A stretch of DNA of 64,000 nt from Agromyces sp. SYSU T00194 (GTDB lineage Bacteria; Actinomycetota; Actinomycetes; Actinomycetales; Microbacteriaceae): assembly GCF_040496035.1 (NCBI RefSeq), contig NZ_JBEPJZ010000001.1, forward strand, positions 1,550,001 to 1,614,000, read 5' to 3'. A program made the position numbers and the translations under genes. A model generated the notes under the pieces. It did not search any database. It saw nothing but the letters and a program-made list of their open reading frames with translations, and was not told the DNA's origin. Positions 43,764-52,509 of this stretch are shown one piece after another; position 1 is the stretch's first letter, and the number at the start of each line of letters is the position of its first letter.

Positions 43764-46700
43764 ATGGGATGGGGTAGGGGCGCACGAGCGTGGTGCGCGA
43801 CAGCAGCCGCGGCGGGGATCATCGCCACCGGCCTGACCGCCGCACCGGCGGCTGCGGAGGTGCCGGGCGAGATCGCGGTGCCGAACGCCAGCTTCGAGGA
43901 GTGGACGGCTCCGGACAGCTGGGTCGCTTCGGAGTGGTCGATGACCTCGACCGTCTGGGTCTCGGATGCGGCTGCGCGCACGGGCACGTACTCGCAGGCG
44001 CTCAGCCAGTGGAATGGGGCGTCCACGCTCTCGCAGTCGCTGACGGCACCCGAGGGCAGCTACGACGTGTCGCTCTTCGTCTGGGCGAACGAGGGCCTCG
44101 GGTCGAGCGCGCTCGTTGCGAACGGTGCATCCGCGCCCATCGCGAGCGGTGGCGCCACGCAGATCGACGGATCGCTGACCTGGGACGAGGTCGTGGTCGA
44201 GGACGTCCCGGTCGGGGCCGACGGCGTGCTCGACATCGAGATCGTGCTCGACACGTTCACCTCGACCACCCTGGTGGGATACATCGACGATGTGACGGTG
44301 GTGCCGGCCGGCGGCGACGGCGGAGAGCCCGAGCCGACCGACTCGTTCGTGACGGAGCCGGGCTTCGAGGACGAGGGCGTCGCCTGGGACGTCGGCGGGG
44401 AGCTGATCGCCGGCGGCCGGAGCGACTCGGCCTCCTCCGTGCGCCACGACGCCACCGGTACGCAGGAGACGTCGCAGGTCATCGAGGGCCTGGAGGACGG
44501 CTACTACCGGCTGACGGCGTGGATCCAGAACGACGGCGGGTACGACGAGGCGTTCGTGTTCGCCTCGGGTGGCGGCGAGTCCGAGGCGCGCACGGCCGTG
44601 CCCCGCACGAACTTCCCCTACGACGCGGCCGATGCCTGGAAGCGGACGACCCTCCGTGGCGTCCACGTGACCAGCGGGCAGCTCGAGGTGGGTCTCCGCA
44701 CCACCGGTGACACCGCCGGCACCGTGCGCATCGACGACGTCCACCTCGTGCAGGACGACGGCCCGTACGAGATGCTCATCGGCGGCGACATCTCGCTGCT
44801 GACGTACACCGAGGACTTCGGCGGACGGTACTCCGACGCCGACGGGCAGGTGCGCGACCCGCTCGAGATCCTGGCCGACAACGGCTGGAACGTCGTGCGC
44901 ATCCGCGTCTACAACGACCCCGGCAAGGGTCGTGGCGACGGTACCTACTACGTGCCCGAGGGGTATTCCGACGTGGCGGACGCGCTCGAGCTCTCGCGGC
45001 GCGCCGCTGCCGCGGGCCTGCAGATCCAGCTGTCGTTCCACTACAGCGACTACTGGACCAACCCGGGCATCCAGATGATCCCGAGTGCCTGGCAGGAACT
45101 GATCGACGGGGCGAGCGACGCCGATGCAGTGGACATCCTCGAGGGTGAGGTCCACGACTTCACCGAGGGCGTCCTCGTGCAGATGGCTGCCCAGGGCACG
45201 CCGCCCCAGTACGTGTCGATCGGCAACGAGACCCGTTCGGGGATGCTCTTCCCGTATGGCTCGACGGGGAACTGGCCGAACCTGGTCCGCTTCCACAACG
45301 CCGGTGCCGAGGCGGTGCGCGCGGTCGTGCCGGACGCCCAGGTGATCATCCACCTCGACGACGGCGGCAACACGAGCACCTACCAGACGTACTTCACGAA
45401 CGCCGACGGCCAGGGTGCGGACTACGACATCATCGGTACGTCGTACTACCCGTACTGGACCAACAAGTCCGCAGCGCAGTTCGCGTCGTTCGCGACGACG
45501 ATCTCGCAGCAGTTCGACAAGCCGATCCTCGTGATGGAGACCGGCTTCAACTGGCACCCGGAGACGGGTGCGGGCGACGAGGGCCAGCTCCGGCACAACG
45601 GACCGTACGGCACGCTCGAGGACAGCACGCCGGAGCTCCAGCGCGACTTCATGATCGAGCTGTTCAACGAGCTCCAGAACGTGCCCGGCGGCATGGCGAT
45701 CGGCGACCTGTACTGGGACCCGATGGAGATCTACGCCGGAGGACAGACCGGCTGGGCCTACCTGGAGTCGACCGACACGGTCGACGTCAACGTCATCGAC
45801 AACACGACGCTGTTCGACTTCGAGGGCGGCGCGCTGCCGGTGCTCGACGCGTATCGCCTGAACACGCGCGGTTCCGCCACCGGCACCGTCGCGGGTTCGG
45901 TGGTGGACGCCGCCGGACAGCCCGTCGCCGGAGCGACGGTGACCCTGGGTTCCGACGGAGCGGATGACCGCACGGTCGCGACGAACGAGTACGGCGACTA
46001 CTACTTCGCGCGGATGTCGCCCGGCGACCACACGGTCGAGGCGGCGGAGGCCGGACTCGGCGGCACGTCGCCGGTCCCGGTCTCGGTCAGCGCGGGAAGC
46101 CGCACCGACGCCGACCTGGAGCTCTCCGGCGAGCAGGCGCTCAGCTCGGTCACCGGCACGGTCCACGACGTGGACGGTGCGCCGATCGCGGGTGCGCTGG
46201 TGCGGATCGCGGGCGACGAGTACGCCTCGCCGCGCCTCGCGGGCGCCGACGGCGGCTACGCCTTCCCGGCGGTTCCCGACGGCGAGTACACGCTCACGGT
46301 GATCCAGGACGGCTACGTTACGCGTTCGCTCGACATCGTGAGCGGTGCGGATGTCGCGCAGTCGATCGAGCTCATCGAGGACGTCGGATCGGTGAGCGGC
46401 CAGGTCGTCGCGCCGGACGGCGCGCCGCTCGGCGGCGCGACGGTGCGGGTCGGCGGCCGGGAGGCGACCGTGCAGGTCGACGGGTCGTTCCTCGTCGAGC
46501 AGGTCGCGTCCGGCACCGGAATCGTCGCCACGGCGACGCTGGACGGGTACCTCGACACGATATCGGCGCCGTTCACGGTCGAGCACAGCCAGACCACGTC
46601 GGGCGTGCGGATCGTGCTGCCGCTCGAGCTCGACGTCGTCAACGGCAGCTTCGAGACGGCCGGTGCGGGCGGCGAGGCGACCGCGGACGGCTGGACGTTC

Positions 46701-47393
46701 ACGAGCGAGCCCGCGGGCGCCGGGATCCGCCAGGACCGCACGCACTTCGGCGGCACCATCGACGGCACCTATGCGGCGACCTTCTGGCTCGACGCCGCCT
46801 ACGCGGCAGGGTTGGAGCAGACGGTCCCCGTCGATGAGACCGGCGTGTACACCGCACGCGCGTACGTGTACTCGGGCGTCAACGGCACGTTGACGATGTA
46901 CCTGAAGAACGCCGCCGGCGAGGTCGTGGCCGAGCAGCAGGTTCCGCGCAACTCGGGCCCGCAGCCGGTCGAGGTCGTCGCGGAGGTCGGCGGGTCCGAG
47001 TTCACCATCGGGTTCGGCGTCGACGGCGAGTCGGGCGACTGGGCGGTCATCGACCTGGTCACCGCGGGGTACCTCGGCACCGAGGTGCCCGGCACCGACG
47101 ACCCGCCGAGCTGGGACGAGGAGGCGTTCTACCAGCCGGGTGACCGCATCACCTACGACGGGAGCGTCTACGAGGCGTTCCGGCCCGCGCGCACGGAGGT
47201 CCCCGGGGCCAACCCGTACGGCGCGTGGCAGGAGATCGTGAGCGATGGCGACACCGCGGTGTGGACGCCGTCGCGGATCTTCCACGCCGGCGACGTGGTG
47301 TCCCACGAGGGCGCGCTCTACGAGGCACGGCACTACAGCCGCAACCAGGAGCCCGGCACGGGCGCGGGCAACGCCTGGGTGCCGAGCTCGTAG
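43764..47393 (+). CDS. Secreted multidomain GH53 endo-beta-1,4-galactanase
   Basis: A 1209-residue secreted enzyme with an N-terminal signal peptide (ending around AAPAAAEV). It has two N-terminal carbohydrate-binding beta-domains (about 38-330: NASFEEWTAPDSW..., EPGFEDEGVAWDVGG...). The GH53 barrel follows (about 333-700), opening GGDISLLTYTEDFGG. Acid/base Glu489 lies in SIGNETRSG and nucleophile Glu592 in LVMETGFNW. After it come three CarboxypepD_reg-type beta-sandwiches (GSVVDAAGQPVAGATV; GTVHDVDGAPIAGALV; GQVVAPDGAPLGGATV), another binding domain, and two C-terminal CBM5/12-like modules (YQPGDRITYDGSVYEA; FHAGDVVSHEGALYEA). It cuts beta-1,4-galactan of pectin side chains outside the cell. 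No sortase motif is seen. Confidence 0.9.
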   Translation: MGWGRGARAWCATAAAAGIIATGLTAAPAAAEVPGEIAVPNASFEEWTAPDSWVASEWSMTSTVWVSDAAARTGTYSQALSQWNGASTLSQSLTAPEGSYDVSLFVWANEGLGSSALVANGASAPIASGGATQIDGSLTWDEVVVEDVPVGADGVLDIEIVLDTFTSTTLVGYIDDVTVVPAGGDGGEPEPTDSFVTEPGFEDEGVAWDVGGELIAGGRSDSASSVRHDATGTQETSQVIEGLEDGYYRLTAWIQNDGGYDEAFVFASGGGESEARTAVPRTNFPYDAADAWKRTTLRGVHVTSGQLEVGLRTTGDTAGTVRIDDVHLVQDDGPYEMLIGGDISLLTYTEDFGGRYSDADGQVRDPLEILADNGWNVVRIRVYNDPGKGRGDGTYYVPEGYSDVADALELSRRAAAAGLQIQLSFHYSDYWTNPGIQMIPSAWQELIDGASDADAVDILEGEVHDFTEGVLVQMAAQGTPPQYVSIGNETRSGMLFPYGSTGNWPNLVRFHNAGAEAVRAVVPDAQVIIHLDDGGNTSTYQTYFTNADGQGADYDIIGTSYYPYWTNKSAAQFASFATTISQQFDKPILVMETGFNWHPETGAGDEGQLRHNGPYGTLEDSTPELQRDFMIELFNELQNVPGGMAIGDLYWDPMEIYAGGQTGWAYLESTDTVDVNVIDNTTLFDFEGGALPVLDAYRLNTRGSATGTVAGSVVDAAGQPVAGATVTLGSDGADDRTVATNEYGDYYFARMSPGDHTVEAAEAGLGGTSPVPVSVSAGSRTDADLELSGEQALSSVTGTVHDVDGAPIAGALVRIAGDEYASPRLAGADGGYAFPAVPDGEYTLTVIQDGYVTRSLDIVSGADVAQSIELIEDVGSVSGQVVAPDGAPLGGATVRVGGREATVQVDGSFLVEQVASGTGIVATATLDGYLDTISAPFTVEHSQTTSGVRIVLPLELDVVNGSFETAGAGGEATADGWTFTSEPAGAGIRQDRTHFGGTIDGTYAATFWLDAAYAAGLEQTVPVDETGVYTARAYVYSGVNGTLTMYLKNAAGEVVAEQQVPRNSGPQPVEVVAEVGGSEFTIGFGVDGESGDWAVIDLVTAGYLGTEVPGTDDPPSWDEEAFYQPGDRITYDGSVYEAFRPARTEVPGANPYGAWQEIVSDGDTAVWTPSRIFHAGDVVSHEGALYEARHYSRNQEPGTGAGNAWVPSS

Positions 47394-47406
47394 GTCGATC
47401 GTGACC

Positions 47407-47449
47407 CCGCGCGGGGCGTCGGGCACCACCTGCCCGGCGCCCCGCGCGG
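47407..47449 (+). terminator. Strong hairpin between the two GH53 genes
   Basis: A 19-bp stem (one G-U pair) with loop CCACC, 14 nt after the first GH53 stop. The next gene starts 68 nt later with its own ribosome site (AAAGGAG), so this may be partial termination or an mRNA stabiliser. Confidence 0.7.
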
Positions 47450-47516
47450 TCTCGGCCCTCCGTGGGCCATCTCGAAGACGCCCGACACGCGGGCGTCGCG
47501 TTCAAAGGAGAACCGC

Positions 47517-49172
47517 ATGAGATTCATCCCTCGTCGAGCTCAGGCACGCGAGCACGACCCCGTACGGCAACGGCGCATCAGGCTGGTCGTCGGCCTCGCC
47601 CTGTCCGCGCTGCTCGGAGGCGTCATGGTGGCCGCGCCGCCGCAGTCGCAGCCGGCGGAGGCCGTCGGCCCGAACCTGCTCGTCAATCCAGGATTCGAGA
47701 GCGGAATCACCGGCTGGACGAACATCGGGCAGACGCAGGCCGTCTCGTCGCCCACCGGCGATGCGCACTCGGGTACGCGAAGCCTGCGGCACGGCGCGAA
47801 CGGCAAGTGGAAGGTGAACACGGTCCAGACACTCACCGGACTCACGACCGGGACCTACGCCCTGACGGCCTGGGTGCGCAATCCGCAGGGCGCGCAGGCG
47901 GGGCTCCAGGCCTACTCCTGCGGCGACCCCGCGGCGCAGTCGCTCGAACTGCCCACGACCTCGTCCTGGACCCGGGTCACGCTGGTGGTGTCCGTGCTCA
48001 CGTCGTCGTGCACCGTGGGCATCTGGAGCAACGATCGCCGCACCGAGCTGTTCGCCGACGACTTCCACTTCAGCGTGCTCGATCACACCGAGGCGCGCAC
48101 GATGGCGGTCGGCGGGGACATCACCTACCGCAGGCTCACCGCGGACGCCGGCGGCGTGTGGTCGACCTCGAACGGCGTCCCGCAGGACGTGCTCGACGTG
48201 CTCGCCGCCGACTCGTTTAACCTCGCGCGCATCCGCATCTACAACGAGCCCGGCAACTTCGTCACCGTCGACGGGGACTCGGTGCAGTTGCAGCCCGGAT
48301 GGCAGGACCTCGATGACGCCGTGCTGAACGCGCAGGCGGCCGAGGCGCGGGGCATGGAGCTCTTCATCTCGCTCCACTACAGCGACTTCTGGACCAATCC
48401 GGGCCTCCAGATCGTTCCCGAGGCATGGCAGGGGTACAGCCAGGCGCAGCTGGAGGATGCCGCGTACGACTACACGCGCGAGGTGATGCAGACCCTGCAG
48501 GCGGCAGGAGTCACTCCCGAGTACATCTCGATCGGGAACGAGATCAACAACGCCGTGGCAGGCATCGACCGGTACGCAAATCCCGCCGGCTACTACGCCT
48601 TCCTGGCTGCCGCATCCGCCGGTGTCCGGTCGGTGTCGTCGTCGACACAGATCGTGATCCACCTCACGACGCCGGGTGAGTGGCTGTACAACGACTGGAT
48701 CACCCTCGCCGACACCTACGGCCTCGACTACGACATCATGGGCCTGTCGCTCTACCCGTTCTGGACCGACATGTCGATCGCCTCGCTCGCGAACTTCGCG
48801 ACCTGGGTCAGCGACCTTGCCGACCGGCAGACCATGGTGGTCGAGGTCGGCTACCCGTGGACGACGAGTGCGTACGACCCCGGCGGCACGACCCTGATCG
48901 AGGGGAACGGCCTCGACCCCGACGGTCCGGAGAACTACGGGGCGACGCAGGCGGGTCAGCTGCGGTACCTGAAGGAGTACTTCCGGGCCATGCAGGTGAC
49001 CGGGAGCGTCGACGGGATCGCCTACTGGGATCCGATCGCGATCGATCTCGGCGACCCCGACCCGAACGGCTGGATCGTCGGCGGCGACAACGCGGTCGAG
49101 GACACCACGCTGTTCGACTACTCCAGCGAGCACCGGGCGACGAGCGGCCTCGAGGCCTTCTCGACCTGGTGA
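47517..49172 (+). CDS. Secreted GH53 endo-beta-1,4-galactanase
   Basis: A 551-residue secreted enzyme. After an RR-containing signal peptide (RRIRLVVGLALSALLGGVMVAA) there is a binding domain (NLLVNPGFESGITGWTNIG, about 52-185) and then the GH53 barrel starting MAVGGDITYRRL. Acid/base is Glu342 (SIGNEINNA); nucleophile is Glu443 (VVEVGYPW, where the upstream GH53 has METGF). HYSDFWTNPGLQIVP is the conserved family block. It lacks the long C-terminal module array of its neighbour, so it is probably the freely diffusing partner. It is preceded by AAAGGAG. Confidence 0.9.
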   Translation: MRFIPRRAQAREHDPVRQRRIRLVVGLALSALLGGVMVAAPPQSQPAEAVGPNLLVNPGFESGITGWTNIGQTQAVSSPTGDAHSGTRSLRHGANGKWKVNTVQTLTGLTTGTYALTAWVRNPQGAQAGLQAYSCGDPAAQSLELPTTSSWTRVTLVVSVLTSSCTVGIWSNDRRTELFADDFHFSVLDHTEARTMAVGGDITYRRLTADAGGVWSTSNGVPQDVLDVLAADSFNLARIRIYNEPGNFVTVDGDSVQLQPGWQDLDDAVLNAQAAEARGMELFISLHYSDFWTNPGLQIVPEAWQGYSQAQLEDAAYDYTREVMQTLQAAGVTPEYISIGNEINNAVAGIDRYANPAGYYAFLAAASAGVRSVSSSTQIVIHLTTPGEWLYNDWITLADTYGLDYDIMGLSLYPFWTDMSIASLANFATWVSDLADRQTMVVEVGYPWTTSAYDPGGTTLIEGNGLDPDGPENYGATQAGQLRYLKEYFRAMQVTGSVDGIAYWDPIAIDLGDPDPNGWIVGGDNAVEDTTLFDYSSEHRATSGLEAFSTW

Positions 49173-49180
49173 TCGATCGG

Positions 49181-49210
49181 GGCCCCGGGGAGCGCTTCGC
49201 CTCCCGGGGA
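49181..49210. terminator. Hairpin between convergent GH53 and ABC exporter
   Basis: GGCCCCGGGGAG and CCTCCCGGGGA pair with one bulge around a CGCTTCG loop. Confidence 0.55.
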
Positions 49211-49234
49211 CCCGCCCCCGTCGGGCGTCGGGCG

Positions 49235-51028
49235 TCAGCTGAACTGCAGGTCCCAGAGTCGCCGATAGCGCCCACCGAGCTCCAGCAGTTCCTCGTGGGT
49301 GCCGGTCTCCACGATCCGCCCGCGCTCCAGCACCACTATGCGGTCGGCGTGCCGGACGGTCGAGAGGCGGTGGGCGACGATCAGGGTGGTGCGGCCCCGC
49401 ATGAGGCGGTCGAGGGCTACCTGCACCTTCCGCTCGGACTGCGAGTCGAGGGCGCTCGTCGCCTCGTCGAGGATCAGCACCCGAGGGTCGCGGATGAGGG
49501 CGCGGGCGATGGAGATCCGCTGGCGCTGCCCGCCGGAGAGCCGTGCGCCGCGTTCCCCGACGAGCGTGTCCAGCCCCTCGGGCAGCGCGTCCACGATCTC
49601 GAGCGCGTTCGCCTCGCGTAGGGCCGCGGCGAGCCGCGACTCGCTGACGTCGCCGAGGCCGTACGTCACGTTCTCGCGGATCGATCCCTCGAAGAGCACC
49701 GACTCCTGGGGGACGACCGAGACGTGCCGTCGGACGGTTCGGAGGTCGACCGTCTCCATGTCGCGACCATCGAGGAGGATCCGCCCCGAGGTCGGCCGCA
49801 CGAATCCCAGCACCGAGTTGACGAGGGTGGACTTCCCCGACCCCGACGCCCCGACGAGCGCGACGGTCTGCCCGGGCGGGATCGCGAGATCGATCGAGTC
49901 CAGCGCAGGCTCCGATTCGGGTGGAAAGACGACGGTGAGGTCCTCGATGCGGAATCCGCCGACCACCTCGTCGACGGCCTCCTTGCCCTCGTTGCGCTCG
50001 AGGTCGGGCTCGTGGAGCACCTCGCCGAGCGAGCGGATCGACTCCCTTCCGCGAGCGATGATGGGCATCAGGTTCAGCACCATCATCACCGTGTTCGTCA
50101 GCATGGTGAAGTAGGTGCCGAGCAGCACCACCTGGCCCGGCGTGATCGCGACGAGTCCCGAGACGGAGACGGCTGCCGCGCCGAGGAAGCACGACATCGC
50201 GAGGACCTGCATCGTGATCCAGCTTGCGGCACCGAAGTGGCCGTTGATCATGTCGAGCCGCAGGCCGCGGTCGCGCACGCCCTCGGCGTCATGCGCGACC
50301 CGGTCGAACGAGATCTGCTCGAGCCCGTGCGCCCGCGTGATCGGCATCAGGGCGGTCATCTCCCCGACGCGCCTCGCATACTGCTCCATCTGCAGGCGGA
50401 ACGCCTCGTTCCGGCGATGCGCCTTCCGGCGCATCGCCCACCAGACGCCGATACCCAGAGGGAGCGTGAGCGCGTACACGGGGAGGAACTGCGGCACATT
50501 GATCGCCGTCATGACGATCGCACCGATGAAGATCATCGTCGCGGAGCCGACCGGATTGCCGATCTGCCCGAACATCAACTCCACGTTCTCGACGTCGCGC
50601 ACCACCTTGCTCTGCATGAGCGCGGCGCTGGTGCGGGCGTAGTAGCCGATCGAGAGCGCCTGGAGCCGGGAGGTCACCGTGCTCCGCAGCGTCACCGCGA
50701 TGCTGCGGACCATGCTCATGTACAGGCGGGTGAACAGCAGGTGCGTCGGGTAGACCTGGCCGAGCAGCACCAGCGCGATGAGCGCGAGCACGCCGATCGA
50801 GTCGAGCGGGCCGCCTGCGACGACGACGTCGATCGCGGCCGCGGTGATGAGGGGGATGCCCCAGTTGGCGCTGTCCTTGACTGCGAAGATGACCGTGATG
50901 CCGGCGAGGCGCGCGCGGTACGGCCGGAGCAGGTTGATCAGGGAGCGGCCGGGTCGGTCGGGATCGACGCCGAGGTCGTCAGCGAGCCCGTCGGGTGCGC
51001 CGTCGCGGGGGCGCGAGCGATGTGACAT
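49235..51028 (-). CDS. ABC exporter, fused permease and ATPase (half transporter)
   Basis: A 597-residue type IV ABC exporter half. The N-terminal six-helix domain (about 28-310) is followed by an ATPase with Walker A GASGSGKST, Q-loop VPQESVLFEGS, signature [15 protein letters not shown] and Walker B VLILDEATSALD then the H-loop AHRLST. All ATPase motifs are intact, so a homodimer or a heterodimer with an unlinked partner could function. It sits inside the galactan locus, on the opposite strand to the GH53 genes. Its substrate is unknown; oligosaccharide or lipid export are possibilities only. Confidence 0.88.
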   Translation of the reverse strand: MSHRSRPRDGAPDGLADDLGVDPDRPGRSLINLLRPYRARLAGITVIFAVKDSANWGIPLITAAAIDVVVAGGPLDSIGVLALIALVLLGQVYPTHLLFTRLYMSMVRSIAVTLRSTVTSRLQALSIGYYARTSAALMQSKVVRDVENVELMFGQIGNPVGSATMIFIGAIVMTAINVPQFLPVYALTLPLGIGVWWAMRRKAHRRNEAFRLQMEQYARRVGEMTALMPITRAHGLEQISFDRVAHDAEGVRDRGLRLDMINGHFGAASWITMQVLAMSCFLGAAAVSVSGLVAITPGQVVLLGTYFTMLTNTVMMVLNLMPIIARGRESIRSLGEVLHEPDLERNEGKEAVDEVVGGFRIEDLTVVFPPESEPALDSIDLAIPPGQTVALVGASGSGKSTLVNSVLGFVRPTSGRILLDGRDMETVDLRTVRRHVSVVPQESVLFEGSIRENVTYGLGDVSESRLAAALREANALEIVDALPEGLDTLVGERGARLSGGQRQRISIARALIRDPRVLILDEATSALDSQSERKVQVALDRLMRGRTTLIVAHRLSTVRHADRIVVLERGRIVETGTHEELLELGGRYRRLWDLQFS

Positions 51029-51139
51029 GGGTGGCGGGGAGGTTCCTCTCGGCGAGCCTGATCACGCTATGCACCCGCGTCCCGACCGACCATGGGTGAT
51101 CCGACGGTGGACATGGACGGCTCACCGCTGCTCGGGCCG

Positions 51140-52117
51140 TCACGCTCCTCGCACTGCGAGCACCCGCGCGAGCCACTCGGCCTGCCGGGGCCACGACGAC
51201 GGGCCACCGCCCTCGTGGCCGTTGAACGGGAACACGTCGATCTCGGCGGTGCCGGCGTACCAGTTCTTCGCGGCGAACACGGTCGACGGCGGGCAGACCA
51301 CATCCATCAGGGCGGTGGAGAACAGCGCCGGCGCCGTCGCGCGCTTGGCGAAGTTCACGCCGTCGAAGTACGAGAGCGTCGTGAAGGCGCGCTCGACCGC
51401 ATCCCGGTGCGCCCGCAGGTAGATCGCGACCTCCTCGTACGGGGTCGACTCGGTGAAGCCCACCGCGCGTTCGAAGTGCGTGAGGAACGGGATGTCGGGC
51501 AACGCTGCGGCGAGACCACCCGCGAGCCCGGCTGCCGCGAGCGTGATGCCACCGCCCTGGCTCGCGCCGGCGACGACGACCTGCTCCGGGTCGACGAAGT
51601 CGATCGCGCGTGCGGCGTCGACCGCGCGCACCGCGTCCGTGAAGACCCTGCGGTAGTAGTACGTCTCGGGGCTCTCGATGCCGCGCGTCACGAAGCCCGA
51701 CACCGCGGGTCCCGACCCGACCGGATCCGGAGTGATGCCCATCGAGCCCTGGCTTCCCTGCCCCCGCGTGTCCATGATCACGTGGACGTATCCCGACGAC
51801 GCCCAGCGGAGGTGTTCGTGGGGGAAGCTCCGGCCGCCCGTGTAGCCGATGTACTCGACGATCGCCGGCAGGCGCCCGCTGCGGTCGCGGGGCGCGACCA
51901 CCCAACCGGCGATGGGGTGTCCGCCGAAGCCGGGGAACCGGAGGTCGAACACGTCGACGGTCTCGAGCGGCGATTCGACCCGGTCGAGTCGGATGCCCTC
52001 GCCTGCCGCGCGTGCCTCGGAGATCGTGTCCGCCCAGAAGGCGTCGAAGTCCGCCGGTTCGCGTACGTCGGGTCGGTAGGCGTGGAGCTCGTTCTCGGGC
52101 AGGTCGAAGCGCGGCAT
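51140..52117 (-). CDS. CE7 acetyl esterase (acetylxylan esterase / cephalosporin deacetylase family)
   Basis: A 325-residue carbohydrate esterase family 7 enzyme, cytoplasmic. The start MPRFDLPENELHAYRP is typical. Diagnostic motifs are the RGQ (MDTRGQGSQGS, about 115-125), Ser186 in GASQGGG, Asp272 in LMDVVCPP and His301 in NGHEGGG, a complete triad. It removes acetyl groups from short imported oligosaccharides, fitting acetylated pectin fragments. The ATG 52117 has TACGAT 7 nt upstream; the in-frame ATG at 52150 is rejected. Confidence 0.88.
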   Translation of the reverse strand: MPRFDLPENELHAYRPDVREPADFDAFWADTISEARAAGEGIRLDRVESPLETVDVFDLRFPGFGGHPIAGWVVAPRDRSGRLPAIVEYIGYTGGRSFPHEHLRWASSGYVHVIMDTRGQGSQGSMGITPDPVGSGPAVSGFVTRGIESPETYYYRRVFTDAVRAVDAARAIDFVDPEQVVVAGASQGGGITLAAAGLAGGLAAALPDIPFLTHFERAVGFTESTPYEEVAIYLRAHRDAVERAFTTLSYFDGVNFAKRATAPALFSTALMDVVCPPSTVFAAKNWYAGTAEIDVFPFNGHEGGGPSSWPRQAEWLARVLAVRGA

Positions 52118-52124
52118 GACGGGA

Positions 52125-52130
52125 ATCGTA
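52125..52130 (-). promoter_or_regulatory. -10 element TACGAT, leaderless start of CE7 gene
   Basis: On the minus strand TACGAT is followed by 7 nt and then ATG 52117. Confidence 0.5.
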
Positions 52131-52283
52131 GGGGACGCTCGGGTCGTCATCCAGAGGGTGCGAGCGAGAGCAGTGTTTCGTCCTCGAGGTTCAGACGTTT
52201 GTCCTTGGATTGCAGGCCGAGAGCGCCGAGAGCGGACCGGTTCGGCCCCGTGCCCGGAGCAACGCTTTCCCCGTGAATCGCTC

Positions 52284-52301
52284 GACGATCAGAGGATCGT
52301 C
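52284..52301. promoter_or_regulatory. Candidate operator GACGATC-AGAG-GATCGTC
   Basis: A perfect 7-bp inverted repeat with 4-nt spacer, 45 bp before the -10 of the leader ORF. The GATCGTCTA word at its right side is shared with the gap before GH35 (32215), suggesting one regulator for both. Confidence 0.5.
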
Positions 52302-52346
52302 TAGGTACGCCGTCGGATTGTTCTTGGGGTGGCTGCGTGCACGTTC

Positions 52347-52352
52347 TAGCGT
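52347..52352 (+). promoter_or_regulatory. -10 element TAGCGT of leader-ORF mRNA
   Basis: TAGCGT ends 7 nt before GTG 52360. The 19-bp block through GTGAAT matches the GH35 start region except one base. Confidence 0.5.
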
Positions 52353-52359
52353 CGGTGCC

Positions 52360-52461
52360 GTGAATCCCGCGATCAAGGGCGAAGGCGCGACTCCCGACCT
52401 GCGTCGATCGCGCCAGCTCCCGACCGCTGGGTTCGAGCCCGTATCCACCACACCCGAGTGA
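52360..52461 (+). CDS. 33-residue leader ORF ahead of sugar-binding protein
   Basis: GTG 52360 is at the expected leaderless position. The peptide begins VNPAIKGEGATPDLRRSRQ and stops 48 nt before the binding-protein ATG, in the same frame. Its first residues resemble those of the GH35 protein (VNHQFEGEQP), so it may be a degenerate copy of that gene start rather than a functional peptide. Confidence 0.4.
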   Translation: MNPAIKGEGATPDLRRSRQLPTAGFEPVSTTPE

Positions 52462-52509
52462 CTGCACCACCACACGCGCACCATCACCGACACAGGAAGA
52501 AGGACGAAG

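Noticed and set aside
43491..47429. 1312-codon minus-strand ORF opposite the first GH53 gene
   Set aside because: It is the antisense shadow of a GC-rich gene: composition is Arg/Val/His-rich with no domain, while the plus strand encodes a clear secreted GH53 protein.
51140..52150. Longer start (ATG 52150) for the CE7 esterase
   Set aside because: The extra 11 residues are not family-like and the start would lie upstream of the TACGAT box that fits ATG 52117.
52428..52450. T-loop-like GGTTCGAGCCCG followed by CCACCA, possible tRNA fragment or attachment site
   Set aside because: Similarity to the tRNA-Met 3' end is limited to about 12 bases in pieces, with no acceptor pairing; probably chance.
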